Shown: positions 28,784-37,974, counted from the stretch's first letter. The stretch is 62,802 nt of DNA from an uncultured Verrucomicrobiota bacterium (GCA_902589825.1 CACIUL010000011.1:1-62802); one strand, 5' to 3'. The notes: generated from the sequence alone by a model not told the origin. Program-made: numbers and translations.

Positions 28784-29566
28784 ATGAGCGCCATGCAGAA
28801 ATATCAATGCAGTTACGTGGATTCAAAGGGTAGGCTCATGTCTTACAAAGAGGAAATTCAGGCGGATGATCCAGCGAGAGCTGCGAGGCTTTACAGTGAA
28901 AAACAATTGAGCGTTCATCCACGTATCATGGTGGAATCATTAAACCCTGATTATCCCCCTGCATATTTTCCAAATGAACGCTACGAGCAGGCAGAAAAGG
29001 TGCGCCTCGAAGCGCAACGCCTTACAGAAAAAGAGCGCCTCGAAGCACAACGCCTTAAGGCGCAGAGCTTGTTAATGGAGAAGGAGAAAAAAGAGGCTGC
29101 CCGTTTGTCCTCTTTTCAAAAACTTTATTCCGAGGTTGAGGAAAATGACGGCAACTTGGCGAAACTTTCCTACCAAAAAATAACCATGTTGGTGGAGAAC
29201 ATGAAGGCTTTTCCGGGTCTTGCCAAGACACTGAATCCGCGAGAATATGATGTCCGGGAAAAGCTCTATAAGGCGGCTTTCTTTGATCGGAATCTTCAAG
29301 CAGGGCTGCAGGCGCAATATGCAGCATCTCAAGCGAAACATGCAGAAGAGCAGGCGAAGCAGGCAAGTGTTCAAACCGACCTGCTGAATAAGCTCAACGT
29401 TGCAGTCGGCAATCAACCCTCAGGAGGTTCACAGGTATCCGCAGCAGCTAACAATACTGCGTTAATTGGTGCGGCAACGTATTTGAAGCTCAACCAGATG
29501 TCCCAGGATGTGAATGAGATCAGCGAGGACACTGCGGACATCAGCGAGGGCTTTGGCTTTGATTGA
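28784..29566 (+). CDS. Coiled-coil protein, first gene of the RCC1 cassette
   Basis: This protein is about 260 residues (ATG at 28784; a second ATG at 28793 is possible). The first 50 residues look like a small folded domain (QKYQCSYVDSKGRLMSYKE ... ARAARLYSEKQLS). A charged helix rich in Arg, Glu, Lys and Leu follows (YEQAEKVRLEAQRLTEKERL), then a helical domain. The C-terminus contains ATYLKLNQMSQDVNEISEDT. There is no signal peptide or membrane helix, so it is probably cytoplasmic. I do not recognise the family. It lies 42 bp upstream of a second coiled-coil gene and just before two RCC1-repeat proteins on the same strand, so it likely works with them. Confidence 0.72.
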   Translation: MSAMQKYQCSYVDSKGRLMSYKEEIQADDPARAARLYSEKQLSVHPRIMVESLNPDYPPAYFPNERYEQAEKVRLEAQRLTEKERLEAQRLKAQSLLMEKEKKEAARLSSFQKLYSEVEENDGNLAKLSYQKITMLVENMKAFPGLAKTLNPREYDVREKLYKAAFFDRNLQAGLQAQYAASQAKHAEEQAKQASVQTDLLNKLNVAVGNQPSGGSQVSAAANNTALIGAATYLKLNQMSQDVNEISEDTADISEGFGFD

Positions 29567-29608
29567 TTTGTCACGTCCTGTTAACCCGTTTAGAATAAGA
29601 GTATCGCC

Positions 29609-29929
29609 ATGAGTGATTTCTTTGAGAGAATGAACGAGAGCCACGGCGCGATGGACGCGTTTGGCAATATTGCTGCCATTTCCCAGCGGAATAACCAGCT
29701 CGCGGCACAGAAGGAGCAGCTGGCTGTCCTCAAGGAGCAGGCCAAGGTCGACAAGTCCCGGGCGAACATCGAGAAGCAGCGCCTTGAGATTGAAAAGAAG
29801 CGGCTGGCTGCCGAGGAGGCGGAGCGTGAATACCGGCGCCAGCAGGAAGAGCAGGTCAAGCAGCTGCGCAACCTTTTGGCCGACTCCGTGTCGGACCTGG
29901 AGCTTCTGGCAAAAAAATTCCCCGCCTGA
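29609..29929 (+). CDS. Small coiled-coil protein of the RCC1 cassette
   Basis: This 106-residue protein is almost entirely predicted helix. It starts MSDFFERMNESHGAMDAFGN, then has a long heptad-like run rich in Lys, Gln, Glu and Arg (QLAAQKEQLAVLKEQAKVDK, then RRQQEEQVKQLRNLLADSVS). It has no signal peptide or transmembrane segment. Its stop is 3 bp before the start of the membrane-anchored RCC1 protein, so the two are almost certainly co-translated and may associate through coiled coils. The function is unknown. Confidence 0.75.
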   Translation: MSDFFERMNESHGAMDAFGNIAAISQRNNQLAAQKEQLAVLKEQAKVDKSRANIEKQRLEIEKKRLAAEEAEREYRRQQEEQVKQLRNLLADSVSDLELLAKKFPA

Positions 29930-29932
29930 GCT

Positions 29933-32086
29933 ATGGACGACGCCCTGCTGAGGAAAGTCGCCGCCCTGCAGGCGAAGGCTGTCCTGCTGAATGACCAGTC
30001 GGACTCCCTCACCGAGCTGAGTGACATGCAGGCCCTTCGAGGCTTCAAGTCCTGCCTGGGCGAATACATCGCCGATCACGCGCAGAAGGGGACGCTCCCG
30101 CCTGACCCGCTGGAAAAGATCAGGGGACGGTTCGAGCCGATCATTGATGGCATCGACAGGATCTCCGATCAGGAGTCTGTCATTGATGCGGTGGCCAAGT
30201 ATGGGTTTGATAAAAAAAAGATCCCGGCAGTTTCCCTTCAGCTTCTTGAAGAGTCTCAGGAAAAACTCGACGCCTGCCGGCCTGCCCTTTACCAAATGCA
30301 TGTCGAGCTCTTTGAGGCCAGCATGGTGGAGGATTGGGAGGGAGAGGTCGGCGAGAGGAGGCTCTACCCTGAACTGAGGGAGTGCGCCGCGGTGCTCTTC
30401 CCAGGAAAGGACCTCGGATACAGGGAGTCCTCCCTTGAGGATTCAATCAAGAGGATAGATGGGTTGAGCGAGCGGGTCGGAGAACTGAGGCAACTGCACG
30501 CGGCCCAGTCCGCTGTCGTTGACCGGGCGGCCGCACTCCTGAAAAAACAGGACTTCCGTTCAGCGATCAATCTGTTGAAAGAGAACAAGATGCTCAGGGA
30601 AGGTGGTAGGGCCAAGGAGTCATTCAGTTCGACCATCAGGTTCAAGGACATCGTTGTTCCTGTTTCAAAGATTAACAAGCTAGCGAAAGCTTCTCGTGAT
30701 TTAAAAGAATCGGCTTCCCGGTTGAGCAATGAAGTTTCTCGCGATGCTGCCCGGAATAATGCTTTGTATATCAGAAAATTAATCTCTTCCCCAGGTGGGG
30801 AGTTTGCTAGAGAGATGAATCCCCTCATCGCCCAGCTTGAGGAACAGATCAGGGTGGCTGAGGCAGGGGCGAGGAAACGGAAAATGGTGGGTTGGTCGGT
30901 TGCCGGTCTGGTGGTTTTGGTGGTTGCCATTTTCATTCACTTGTCCAATGCGGAAGCTGAGCGACAAAGGCTTGAACATGAAGCTGAAGTAAGACGGATC
31001 GCTAAGGAGAAGGGGATCGCTTTGGAGAAGAAATTGGCTGAGTTCAGAAGGATGGAAGTGGAACGAGTTGCTGAGGAGAAAAGAATAGCTAAGGAGAAGA
31101 GGATGGCTGAGGAGAAGAGGATGGCTGAGGAGAAGAGGATGGCTGAGGAGAAGAGAATAGCTGAGGAGAAGAGAATAGCTGAGGAGAAAAAAATAGCTGA
31201 GGAGAAGGTCCAAGATCTTGCGGTCGCCAGAGAGGGATTGCGTGAAGCTCAAGTGGAGGGAGGCAAGATCATTGCCTGGGGGTTTAACAACTCGGGTCAG
31301 GCGACAGTTCCAGCCGGTCTTGAGGCTGTGGTGCAGGTTGCTGGAGGAGGTGAACACTCCCTTGCATTGAAAGAGGACGGCAAGGTTGTTGCCTGGGGGT
31401 ATAATGACTCTGGTCAGTCAACAGTTCCTGCCAGACTTGTTGAAGTGGTGCAAGTTTCTGTGGGAGAACATTTCTCCCTTGCCCTGAGGAAGGACGGCAA
31501 GGTTGTTGCCTGGGGGGCTAATAAAAACGGTCAGTCTACAGTTCCTGCCGGACTTGATGATGTGGTACAGGTTTCTGCGGGGAGGTATCACGCCCTTGCG
31601 TTGAAGGAGGATGGTCAGGTAGTTGCTTGGGGAGATAACATTTATGCTCAGACTGCAGTTCCTGCCGGACTTGATGATGTGGTTCAGGTTTCTGCGGGGT
31701 CTTATTACTCCCTTGCGCTGAAGGAGGACGGCAAGGTTGTTTTTTGGGGTGACAATACTTTTGGTCAGAGTGCAGTTCCCACTGGTCTGAAGGATGTGGT
31801 TCAGGTTTCTGCGGGGAGGTATCACGCCCTTGCGTTAAAGAAGGACGGTCAGGTCGTTGCCTGGGGGGGAAACCAAAACGGTCAGTCCGCAGTCCCCGCC
31901 GGACTTGATGATGTGGTTCAAGTTTGTGCGGGGGCTTATCACTCCCTTGCCCTGAGGAAGGGCGGTCAGGTCGTTGCTTGGGGATCGGAGGTAGGCGACC
32001 GGGGTGCAGTTCCCGTCGGTCTTGATGATGTGGTATATATTGCTGCGGGTGAGCATCACTCCCTTGCGCTGATACGAAAGCGTTGA
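29933..32086 (+). CDS. Membrane-anchored RCC1-repeat protein with cytoplasmic helical domain
   Basis: This 717-residue protein has a helical N-terminal region of about 320 residues with no signal peptide. One transmembrane helix follows (VGWSVAGLVVLVVAIFIHL, about 321-340), then a coiled-coil stalk built of six-residue AEEKRM/AEEKRI repeats. Seven RCC1-like repeats of 39 residues end the protein, each with GKVVAWGxNxxGQSxVPAGL and VVQVSAGxYHxLAL motifs, which should close a seven-bladed propeller. The predicted topology puts the helical domain in the cytoplasm and the propeller in the periplasm. RCC1-type propellers usually bind proteins; the ligand is unknown. It closely follows the small coiled-coil gene and precedes a lipoprotein with a matching propeller. 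Confidence 0.85.
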   Translation: MDDALLRKVAALQAKAVLLNDQSDSLTELSDMQALRGFKSCLGEYIADHAQKGTLPPDPLEKIRGRFEPIIDGIDRISDQESVIDAVAKYGFDKKKIPAVSLQLLEESQEKLDACRPALYQMHVELFEASMVEDWEGEVGERRLYPELRECAAVLFPGKDLGYRESSLEDSIKRIDGLSERVGELRQLHAAQSAVVDRAAALLKKQDFRSAINLLKENKMLREGGRAKESFSSTIRFKDIVVPVSKINKLAKASRDLKESASRLSNEVSRDAARNNALYIRKLISSPGGEFAREMNPLIAQLEEQIRVAEAGARKRKMVGWSVAGLVVLVVAIFIHLSNAEAERQRLEHEAEVRRIAKEKGIALEKKLAEFRRMEVERVAEEKRIAKEKRMAEEKRMAEEKRMAEEKRIAEEKRIAEEKKIAEEKVQDLAVAREGLREAQVEGGKIIAWGFNNSGQATVPAGLEAVVQVAGGGEHSLALKEDGKVVAWGYNDSGQSTVPARLVEVVQVSVGEHFSLALRKDGKVVAWGANKNGQSTVPAGLDDVVQVSAGRYHALALKEDGQVVAWGDNIYAQTAVPAGLDDVVQVSAGSYYSLALKEDGKVVFWGDNTFGQSAVPTGLKDVVQVSAGRYHALALKKDGQVVAWGGNQNGQSAVPAGLDDVVQVCAGAYHSLALRKGGQVVAWGSEVGDRGAVPVGLDDVVYIAAGEHHSLALIRKR
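31070..31207 (+). repeat. Tandem 18 bp repeat encoding the stalk of the RCC1 protein
   Basis: Seven complete 18 bp units of the form GCTGAGGAGAAGAGGATG and a partial eighth run in frame from 31070. Several units are identical and the others differ by one to three bases. Each encodes A-E/K-E-K-R/K-M/I. The near-identity points to recent slippage, so copy number, and hence stalk length, could vary between strains. Confidence 0.9.
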
Positions 32087-32123
32087 TTGGCATGAACCGG
32101 AACCCTGTCTGTTGATTCATTAC

Positions 32124-33842
32124 ATGAGATTCACGCTGTATTTTCCCCTTGCGCTGTGTTTGGTGCTTGTGGGTTGTCTGAAATATCCGCAAGCGGGTGA
32201 GGAGCTGCAGGTGAAGGAGGTAAGCGGTCAGGCCTTTATAGTGACTCAAGGTGGTGAGAATATAAAGATCGGGTTGCTGGGCATTCATCTCCTGGATGAT
32301 GAGCAGTTCCGGTTTCTTTCTGAAAGTGTCATCAACCGGTTGTCGGCAAGCGGTCAGGCGGTTGTGGACCACAACGCCCAGGTTGACCTTGATCGAGAGG
32401 CTCTCAAGGAGGGGCTTGAATACCTGAATTCAGTGAAAAAATTCAACCCTCAAGTGGGTGCGAAATTGGACGGGCACATCGTGGAGGCCAGGCAGAGACT
32501 TTCCGGGCTTGGCAAGGACAAAACTGGTCCATCTTTTGATGACCTTGTTGCATTGCTGCGGGCATGGCTCTCTGCCCCAGTTACCAAGACGGATGCCGAT
32601 GGAAGGTTCACCATCAGCCTTGACGGGCCCAGGTGGATAATCGCCTCCAGTCAGAGGAAAGTCGGTAATTCAAGCGAACGGTATTTATGGGCTTTCCGGC
32701 ATGTCCCGCCAGGGGATGGTGGTCATTCGCAGGTTTTTCTTTCCAATGACAATCTCGTTGATGGGTTGCGTGCTTTTGCGCAATTGTCTGGACGGGAATG
32801 GAGCTATGCGGTCAGCAGGATCAGATCAGCCAGGCCTGAAATATTAGAGCAGATTAACGCGGGCAAGAATGCCGCCAAGATGGAACTGGATGGCGCCAAC
32901 AGGTCAATTGAAGTGACCATCAGGGAGCTCGCCGAAGTCAGGAAGAAGTTCAGTGCAGCCAGGGGAGAGGGTGGTCAGGTCGTTGCCTGGGGAAGTAACA
33001 GTGATGGTGAGTCCACGGTACCCTCCGGTCTTCGCGATGTGGTAATGATTGCTGCGGGCAGCGGGCATTCCCTGGCCATCAGGGGTGATGATAAGCCGGT
33101 GGCGTGGGGCAGTAATGAAAATGGTCAGTCCACGGTGCCCCCGTTCCTGAAGGATGTGGTTCAGGTTGCTGCAGGAGGTGCGCATTACCTTGCGCTTAGG
33201 CAGGATGGCAAAGTGGGTGCGTGGGGGCGTGATAACGATGGCCAGGTGAGAGTGCCTGACGGGCTTAAAGGTGTGGTGCAGGTCGCGGCCGGGTTCAGTC
33301 ATTCCCTGGCACTGAGGCAGGACGGCACGGTCATTGCCTGGGGATTAAACCTGGAAGGCCAGGCCGGAGTTCCCCTGCTGGATGACGTGGTGCAGGTTGC
33401 TGCAGGCAAGGGTCATTCCCTGGCACTGAGGGAGGACGGCACGGTCATTGCCTGGGGCTTGAACTCAAGTGGCCAGTCCAGGGTTCCCGATGGGCTGGAT
33501 GATGTGGTGCAGGTCGCTGCGGGAGAAACTTTTTCACTGGCGCTCAGGGAGGACGGCAAGGTAGTGGCGTGGGGAAGGATGTGGAAATCCGATAAGGACA
33601 GCGTATTTGGGGTTTTTCCCGGGCTCGGCGAAGTAATCGCCGGGGAAGTGATCGCCGGACTTGATAATGTGGTGCAGGTCGCTGCGGGCAAGCACCACTT
33701 GCTGGCTCTAAGAAAGAACGGCACGGTCATGGCATTGGGGTCGGAATTAGGCGAGCGGGTTGCAGTTCCCGTCGGTCTTGAGGATGTGGTGTATGTTGCT
33801 GCGGGTGAGAACCATTCCCTTGCGCTGACACGTAAGCGGTGA
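32124..33842 (+). CDS. RCC1-repeat lipoprotein
   Basis: This 572-residue protein starts at the ATG giving MRFTLYFPLALCLVLVGC, a lipoprotein signal with lipobox LVGC. The N-terminal 260 residues include an SGQAFIVTQGGENIKIGLLG beta segment, a helical pair, and a carboxypeptidase-regulatory-like strand (TKTDADGRFTISLDGP). Seven RCC1-like repeats follow (WGSNENGQSTVPPFLKDVVQ type); the sixth carries an insertion of about 16 residues. The last repeat is nearly identical to the last repeat of the upstream gene. It is probably an outer- or inner-membrane lipoprotein that pairs with the transmembrane RCC1 protein 37 bp upstream. Confidence 0.85.
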   Translation: MRFTLYFPLALCLVLVGCLKYPQAGEELQVKEVSGQAFIVTQGGENIKIGLLGIHLLDDEQFRFLSESVINRLSASGQAVVDHNAQVDLDREALKEGLEYLNSVKKFNPQVGAKLDGHIVEARQRLSGLGKDKTGPSFDDLVALLRAWLSAPVTKTDADGRFTISLDGPRWIIASSQRKVGNSSERYLWAFRHVPPGDGGHSQVFLSNDNLVDGLRAFAQLSGREWSYAVSRIRSARPEILEQINAGKNAAKMELDGANRSIEVTIRELAEVRKKFSAARGEGGQVVAWGSNSDGESTVPSGLRDVVMIAAGSGHSLAIRGDDKPVAWGSNENGQSTVPPFLKDVVQVAAGGAHYLALRQDGKVGAWGRDNDGQVRVPDGLKGVVQVAAGFSHSLALRQDGTVIAWGLNLEGQAGVPLLDDVVQVAAGKGHSLALREDGTVIAWGLNSSGQSRVPDGLDDVVQVAAGETFSLALREDGKVVAWGRMWKSDKDSVFGVFPGLGEVIAGEVIAGLDNVVQVAAGKHHLLALRKNGTVMALGSELGERVAVPVGLEDVVYVAAGENHSLALTRKR

Positions 33843-33923
33843 TCGGCAGGAGCCGGACGTCACCGCCCCTTGTGTCTTGCATGGTGGTGGTGTTAGGTTG
33901 CCGTTTCCTTGTATTTTTGCGTA

Positions 33924-36524
33924 ATGACCTCAAGAATCCTGACCAAGGGTAAAGGTGGGCTCCGAAGGGGTGCCATGGCATGTGCTTTTTGCTTCCTGAT
34001 GCTCCCTGGCTGGCAGATTGCCCACGGGCTTGCCGTGGATACCCGGTCCTACGACCCGGGCAGTGGCGTGGAGGTAAAGGCCGGCGAGGAGGAGCTGACC
34101 ATGCGCTGGAAGACGCCGGAAGGGTCGACGGAACTGATACTGAATGTTTCCGGCAAGGGTGCCCTTGTGCGATCGGTTGCCGTGGGATCCAAGGCAGGAA
34201 AACCCGTCGTGGTCTTGCGTGATGCCGATCCCCTTACAGTGTTGTCTGTTGGCCAACGCGACTTGAAGAAACGTGGCGGCTGGACCATCTTCTTTGACCC
34301 CACCAACCGCAAGCTCAGCAAGTCGGGTCGGCTTGCCCTCAAGCTGAAGTCCGTGGTGGTGCATAGCGTGGGGCGCCGGTGCATGGTCGACCTTGACGGG
34401 CTTGAGGGAGGGGGCTTCTCGGGCAAGCTTCGCTTCACGCTGTATGCCGGCTGTGACCTGATTCACCTGCAGGCGATTGTTGAGACCGGGCAGGACGCAC
34501 GCGCCCTGCTTTACCACGCCGGCCTTACCTGTGAGCCGGCGGGCAAATCCGTGTCCTGGGTCGGCCTTGATGACAAGCTTCACCGGGTAGGGGCAAAGGC
34601 AGAGCCGGCAATGCCGGTGAAGGTGCGCAACCGCACCATTGCCCTTGAGACGAGGGCGGGTTCCGTCGCGGTTTTCCCGCCGCCGCACCGTTATTTTTAT
34701 CCTCTTGATGAGGCCTACAACCTCGGGTTCACCTGGAAGGGCAATGATTTCATGGGGCAGAAATCCGGATTTGGCATCGGTATCCGGCAGGACCTCATGG
34801 GAGATGAGCGCTGGGTTCCCTGGTTTAATGCACCGCCCGGAACACAGCAGGAGCTGGGTATTTTCTGGCTCGCCTCGCTCGACCGGGGTGAGGCCCTTTT
34901 TGAGCGTGTCAGGGCCTACACACACGGGGACCGGTTTGTTGCCTTGCCCGGGCATAAGACGTTTACCAGCCACTACCATATCGAGCACACGACGAACCTG
35001 CTCAATGCACGTGAGAAGCGGCAGGCTTCAGCTGCTGCTGAAGTGGTGAAAACCTCGCGCCGAGATGGACAAAGCTGGCGGTATTCCCTCACGCGCCCAC
35101 CCGGGGAATGGATTGAGCCCTCCTTCGATGATGGGGAATGGAAGCAGGGGAAAGGCGGATTTGGCAAGCAGGGAACGCCGGGCCTCAGGTTGGGCACCGA
35201 GTGGCACACGCAGGACATATGGATGAGAAGAAGCTTTAAGCTCAAGGATGTCCCGGCTGACGGGCTAAAACTCTCGTTGTTATACGACGAGGACACGCAG
35301 GTCTATCTCAATGGGGTCCTGGCCTGCTCGGTGAAAGGTTTCTCCAAGAAATATCGGGAAGTATCCATCAGCCCGGAGGCCCGGAAAACCCTGAAGCAGG
35401 GCGACAACCTGCTGGCTGTGCACTGCTGGAATGACGGGGGCGGGCAGGCCATAGACGTGGGCCTGGTGCGAGCCGCCAAAGGCGGTCTCCCCAAAGAAAT
35501 ACGCATGCCCGAATTTGTGGATGTGTTCAAGGGAGCGGGAATCGATATCGTTCACCTGGCCGAGTTTCACAACCGGCTTGGCCGGGACCGTCGTGATCCG
35601 GACAAGACCTTACCCCTACTCAAGATGCTTCACGATGAGTGTGACCGCCTTTCCGACGAAGGCTTCCTCCTGCTCCCGGGCGAGGAACCCAATGCGCACC
35701 TTGGCGGTCACTGGATCAGTTTCTTCCCGCGGCCGGTCATGTGGGTCCTGAGGCGCTCTAGGGATAAGCCTTTCATTGAGGAGCATCCAGAGTATGGCCG
35801 GGTCTATCATGTGGGCAGTCCCGGGGAGGTGCTCAAGCTCATGGAGCAGGAGAACGGCCTGATGTGGGCGGCGCATCCGCGGATCAAGTCCTCGACCGGT
35901 TATCCTGACAAGTATCGTGACGAGCCATTCTTCAAGTCTGGGCATTACCTTGGAGGAGCATGGAAAGCCATGCCGGCTGACCTCTCAAGGAACCGGCTGG
36001 GCTGGCGTGTGCTTGACCTTCTTGATGACATGTCCAACTGGGGGGCAAGGAAATACATTGTGGGGGCGGTGGATATCTTTCAGGTTGACCGGACCACTGA
36101 GTTCTATGCGCATGCCAATATCAATTATCTGCGACTCGACGATATTCCCCGTTTCAGGGACGGCTGGGACCCGGTGCTCAGGGCTCTGCGGGATGGTGCC
36201 TTCTTTATCTCGACCGGGGAAGTCCTGATGCCCCGTTTCACTCTCGGCGGCAAGCAGTCGGGAGAAACCTTGAAGCTTGCTCAATCAGGCAAGGCCGTGC
36301 TTGAGGTTGCCCTGAGCTGGACGTTCCCCATGAAATTCATCGAGATCATTACCGGGGACGGCGAGAAAGTTTACCGGCAGCAGGTGGAATTGAGCGAATC
36401 CGGGGCATTCGGGAAACAGGATTTCAGGATGACACTCGATTTAAAAGGGAAAACCTGGGTCCGTGTTGAGGCATGGGATATTGCCACAAACGGTGTGATC
36501 TCGCAGCCGGTCTGGCTGGAATAG
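33924..36524 (+). CDS. PHP/CehA-like metallohydrolase with an inserted beta-sandwich domain
   Basis: This 866-residue protein has a signal-like N-terminus (MACAFCFLMLPGWQIAHG). Residues about 30-340 are beta rich. A PHP-type metal site follows in pieces: SHYHIEH (near 350), then after an insert IVHLAEFHNRLG (near 545), LLLPGEEPNAHLGGHWISF (near 590), MWAAHPRI, and a late DIFQVDR segment. The insert (about 385-525; EWIEPSFDDGEWKQGKGGFG, DIWMRRSF, YLNGVLA) resembles the galactose-binding-like beta domain found in PVC glycan enzymes. It is probably a periplasmic or secreted metal-dependent hydrolase. It precedes a sulfatase by 40 bp, which suggests glycan or phospho/sulfo-ester degradation. Confidence 0.75.
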   Translation: MTSRILTKGKGGLRRGAMACAFCFLMLPGWQIAHGLAVDTRSYDPGSGVEVKAGEEELTMRWKTPEGSTELILNVSGKGALVRSVAVGSKAGKPVVVLRDADPLTVLSVGQRDLKKRGGWTIFFDPTNRKLSKSGRLALKLKSVVVHSVGRRCMVDLDGLEGGGFSGKLRFTLYAGCDLIHLQAIVETGQDARALLYHAGLTCEPAGKSVSWVGLDDKLHRVGAKAEPAMPVKVRNRTIALETRAGSVAVFPPPHRYFYPLDEAYNLGFTWKGNDFMGQKSGFGIGIRQDLMGDERWVPWFNAPPGTQQELGIFWLASLDRGEALFERVRAYTHGDRFVALPGHKTFTSHYHIEHTTNLLNAREKRQASAAAEVVKTSRRDGQSWRYSLTRPPGEWIEPSFDDGEWKQGKGGFGKQGTPGLRLGTEWHTQDIWMRRSFKLKDVPADGLKLSLLYDEDTQVYLNGVLACSVKGFSKKYREVSISPEARKTLKQGDNLLAVHCWNDGGGQAIDVGLVRAAKGGLPKEIRMPEFVDVFKGAGIDIVHLAEFHNRLGRDRRDPDKTLPLLKMLHDECDRLSDEGFLLLPGEEPNAHLGGHWISFFPRPVMWVLRRSRDKPFIEEHPEYGRVYHVGSPGEVLKLMEQENGLMWAAHPRIKSSTGYPDKYRDEPFFKSGHYLGGAWKAMPADLSRNRLGWRVLDLLDDMSNWGARKYIVGAVDIFQVDRTTEFYAHANINYLRLDDIPRFRDGWDPVLRALRDGAFFISTGEVLMPRFTLGGKQSGETLKLAQSGKAVLEVALSWTFPMKFIEIITGDGEKVYRQQVELSESGAFGKQDFRMTLDLKGKTWVRVEAWDIATNGVISQPVWLE

Positions 36525-36564
36525 CCGCCTTTCCTGATTGCCCGGAAGGGACAAAGAATAAGAA

Positions 36565-37971
36565 ATGAAAATAATGAGAAACCTTGCCTTCCTGTTCGCC
36601 TGTCTAGCCTGGGGAGCAGGCATACTGCCTGCCAGGCCAAAGCCAAACATTGTCGTCTTTATCTCCGATGACCTCGGGCGACTGGATACATCCATTCATG
36701 GATCGAAGGACGTCCGGACCCCGACCATGGACGCGCTTGCTGAGCGCGGAATGACTTTCGATAATGCATACGTCGCTTCACCATCCTGTTGCCCCAGTCG
36801 CTTCTCGTTTCTCACCGGCCTGATGCCCGCCCGTCACGGGGCGCACCCCAACCACAGCCAGGTGAAACCGGGCACCAAGTTCCTGCCGCCTATTCTCAAG
36901 AAGATGGGTTACCATATCGCTTCATTCGGCAAGGTGGCTCATGGTAACAGGGACTTTCCGGGCATGGATTTCAATGAGCCCAAGAAGACCGACATGTCCG
37001 TGGAGGTGAAGAAGTATTTCAGCAAGAGGAAGATTGACGGGCCTGTTTGTCTCTTGGTCGGCGACCGCCGGCCGCATGTCGAGTGGACCAGGCAAATGAA
37101 CTACGATCCCAATGCCATCACCTTGCCGCCTTTCTTTATCGACACAAAGCAGACCCGTGAGCACTGGGCGCGCTACCTGACCGACATCGAGGGCATGGAT
37201 GAGGAAATGGGCCGGGTCCTTGAGTTTGCCAGGGAGAGGTTTGGCGATGACTTCATCTTCCTGTTTACCAGCGATCACGGTGGGCAGTGGCCCTTCGGTA
37301 AGTGGAACCTGTATGACTACGGAACACGCGTTCCCCTGGTAGCCTGCTGGCCCGGAAAAATAAAGGCGGGCGTGCGAACCGATGCCATGGTCAGCTGGGT
37401 GGATATTCTGCCCACCTTAATTGAACTGGCCGGGGGAAAAGTTCCGGGGAATATCGATGGAAAATCCTTTGTCCCGGTGCTGCGAGGGGAAGTGAAGACG
37501 CATCGCGACAAGGTCTTCACGACGAACACCGGTGATAAGGAGATGAATATCTACCCCATCCGCAGTGTGCGCATTGGCCAATACAAGTATATCCATAACC
37601 TGCGTCCGCTTGCCTACCACACCAACCACTCTGACCGTTTACGCAACGATGGTCGAGGGGCCTACTGGCATTCATGGTATGAGGCTGCCAAGACCGATTC
37701 CAAAGCGGCCGCTATCGTCAAGAGATACCATGTCCGGCCCGAGTTTGAGCTCTTTGACCTGGATAACGATCCGCTCGAGCTCGATAACCTTGCCGAAAAT
37801 CCCGCATACAAAGGCAAGCTTGCGAAGTTGAAGGCGGAGTTAAAGGCCTGGACCACGGCGCAAGGAGATGAACTCAAGCCCCACCGGGATCCTTACCCGG
37901 TTTCCTCCCCGGTTCCCGAGATCGAGCGTAAGCCCAAGAAAAAGAAAACAAGGAGAGGGGCAAAAGGCTGA
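36565..37971 (+). CDS. Secreted formylglycine-dependent sulfatase
   Basis: This 468-residue protein has an N-terminal signal (MRNLAFLFACLAWGAGILPA). The N-terminal metal site NIVVFISDDLG and the sulfatase signature C75-C76-P77-S78-R79 (CxPSR, in which Cys becomes formylglycine) are present. FTSDHGGQWPFGKWNLYDYGTRVPLV completes the active site. Overall it resembles heparan-N-sulfatase/iduronate-sulfatase-like S1 sulfatases. It probably desulfates polysaccharide in the periplasm; an anaerobic or aerobic formylglycine-generating enzyme must be encoded elsewhere. The tail is basic (KPKKKKTRRGAKG). It lies directly behind the PHP-like hydrolase and is convergent, 3 bp apart, with the next gene. 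Confidence 0.95.
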   Translation: MKIMRNLAFLFACLAWGAGILPARPKPNIVVFISDDLGRLDTSIHGSKDVRTPTMDALAERGMTFDNAYVASPSCCPSRFSFLTGLMPARHGAHPNHSQVKPGTKFLPPILKKMGYHIASFGKVAHGNRDFPGMDFNEPKKTDMSVEVKKYFSKRKIDGPVCLLVGDRRPHVEWTRQMNYDPNAITLPPFFIDTKQTREHWARYLTDIEGMDEEMGRVLEFARERFGDDFIFLFTSDHGGQWPFGKWNLYDYGTRVPLVACWPGKIKAGVRTDAMVSWVDILPTLIELAGGKVPGNIDGKSFVPVLRGEVKTHRDKVFTTNTGDKEMNIYPIRSVRIGQYKYIHNLRPLAYHTNHSDRLRNDGRGAYWHSWYEAAKTDSKAAAIVKRYHVRPEFELFDLDNDPLELDNLAENPAYKGKLAKLKAELKAWTTAQGDELKPHRDPYPVSSPVPEIERKPKKKKTRRGAKG

Positions 37972-37974
37972 GAT

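Noticed and set aside
31260-33842. RCC1 repeats as a CRISPR-like or mobile repeat array
   Set aside because: The repeats are in-frame protein repeats with diverged codons, not DNA repeats separated by unique spacers.
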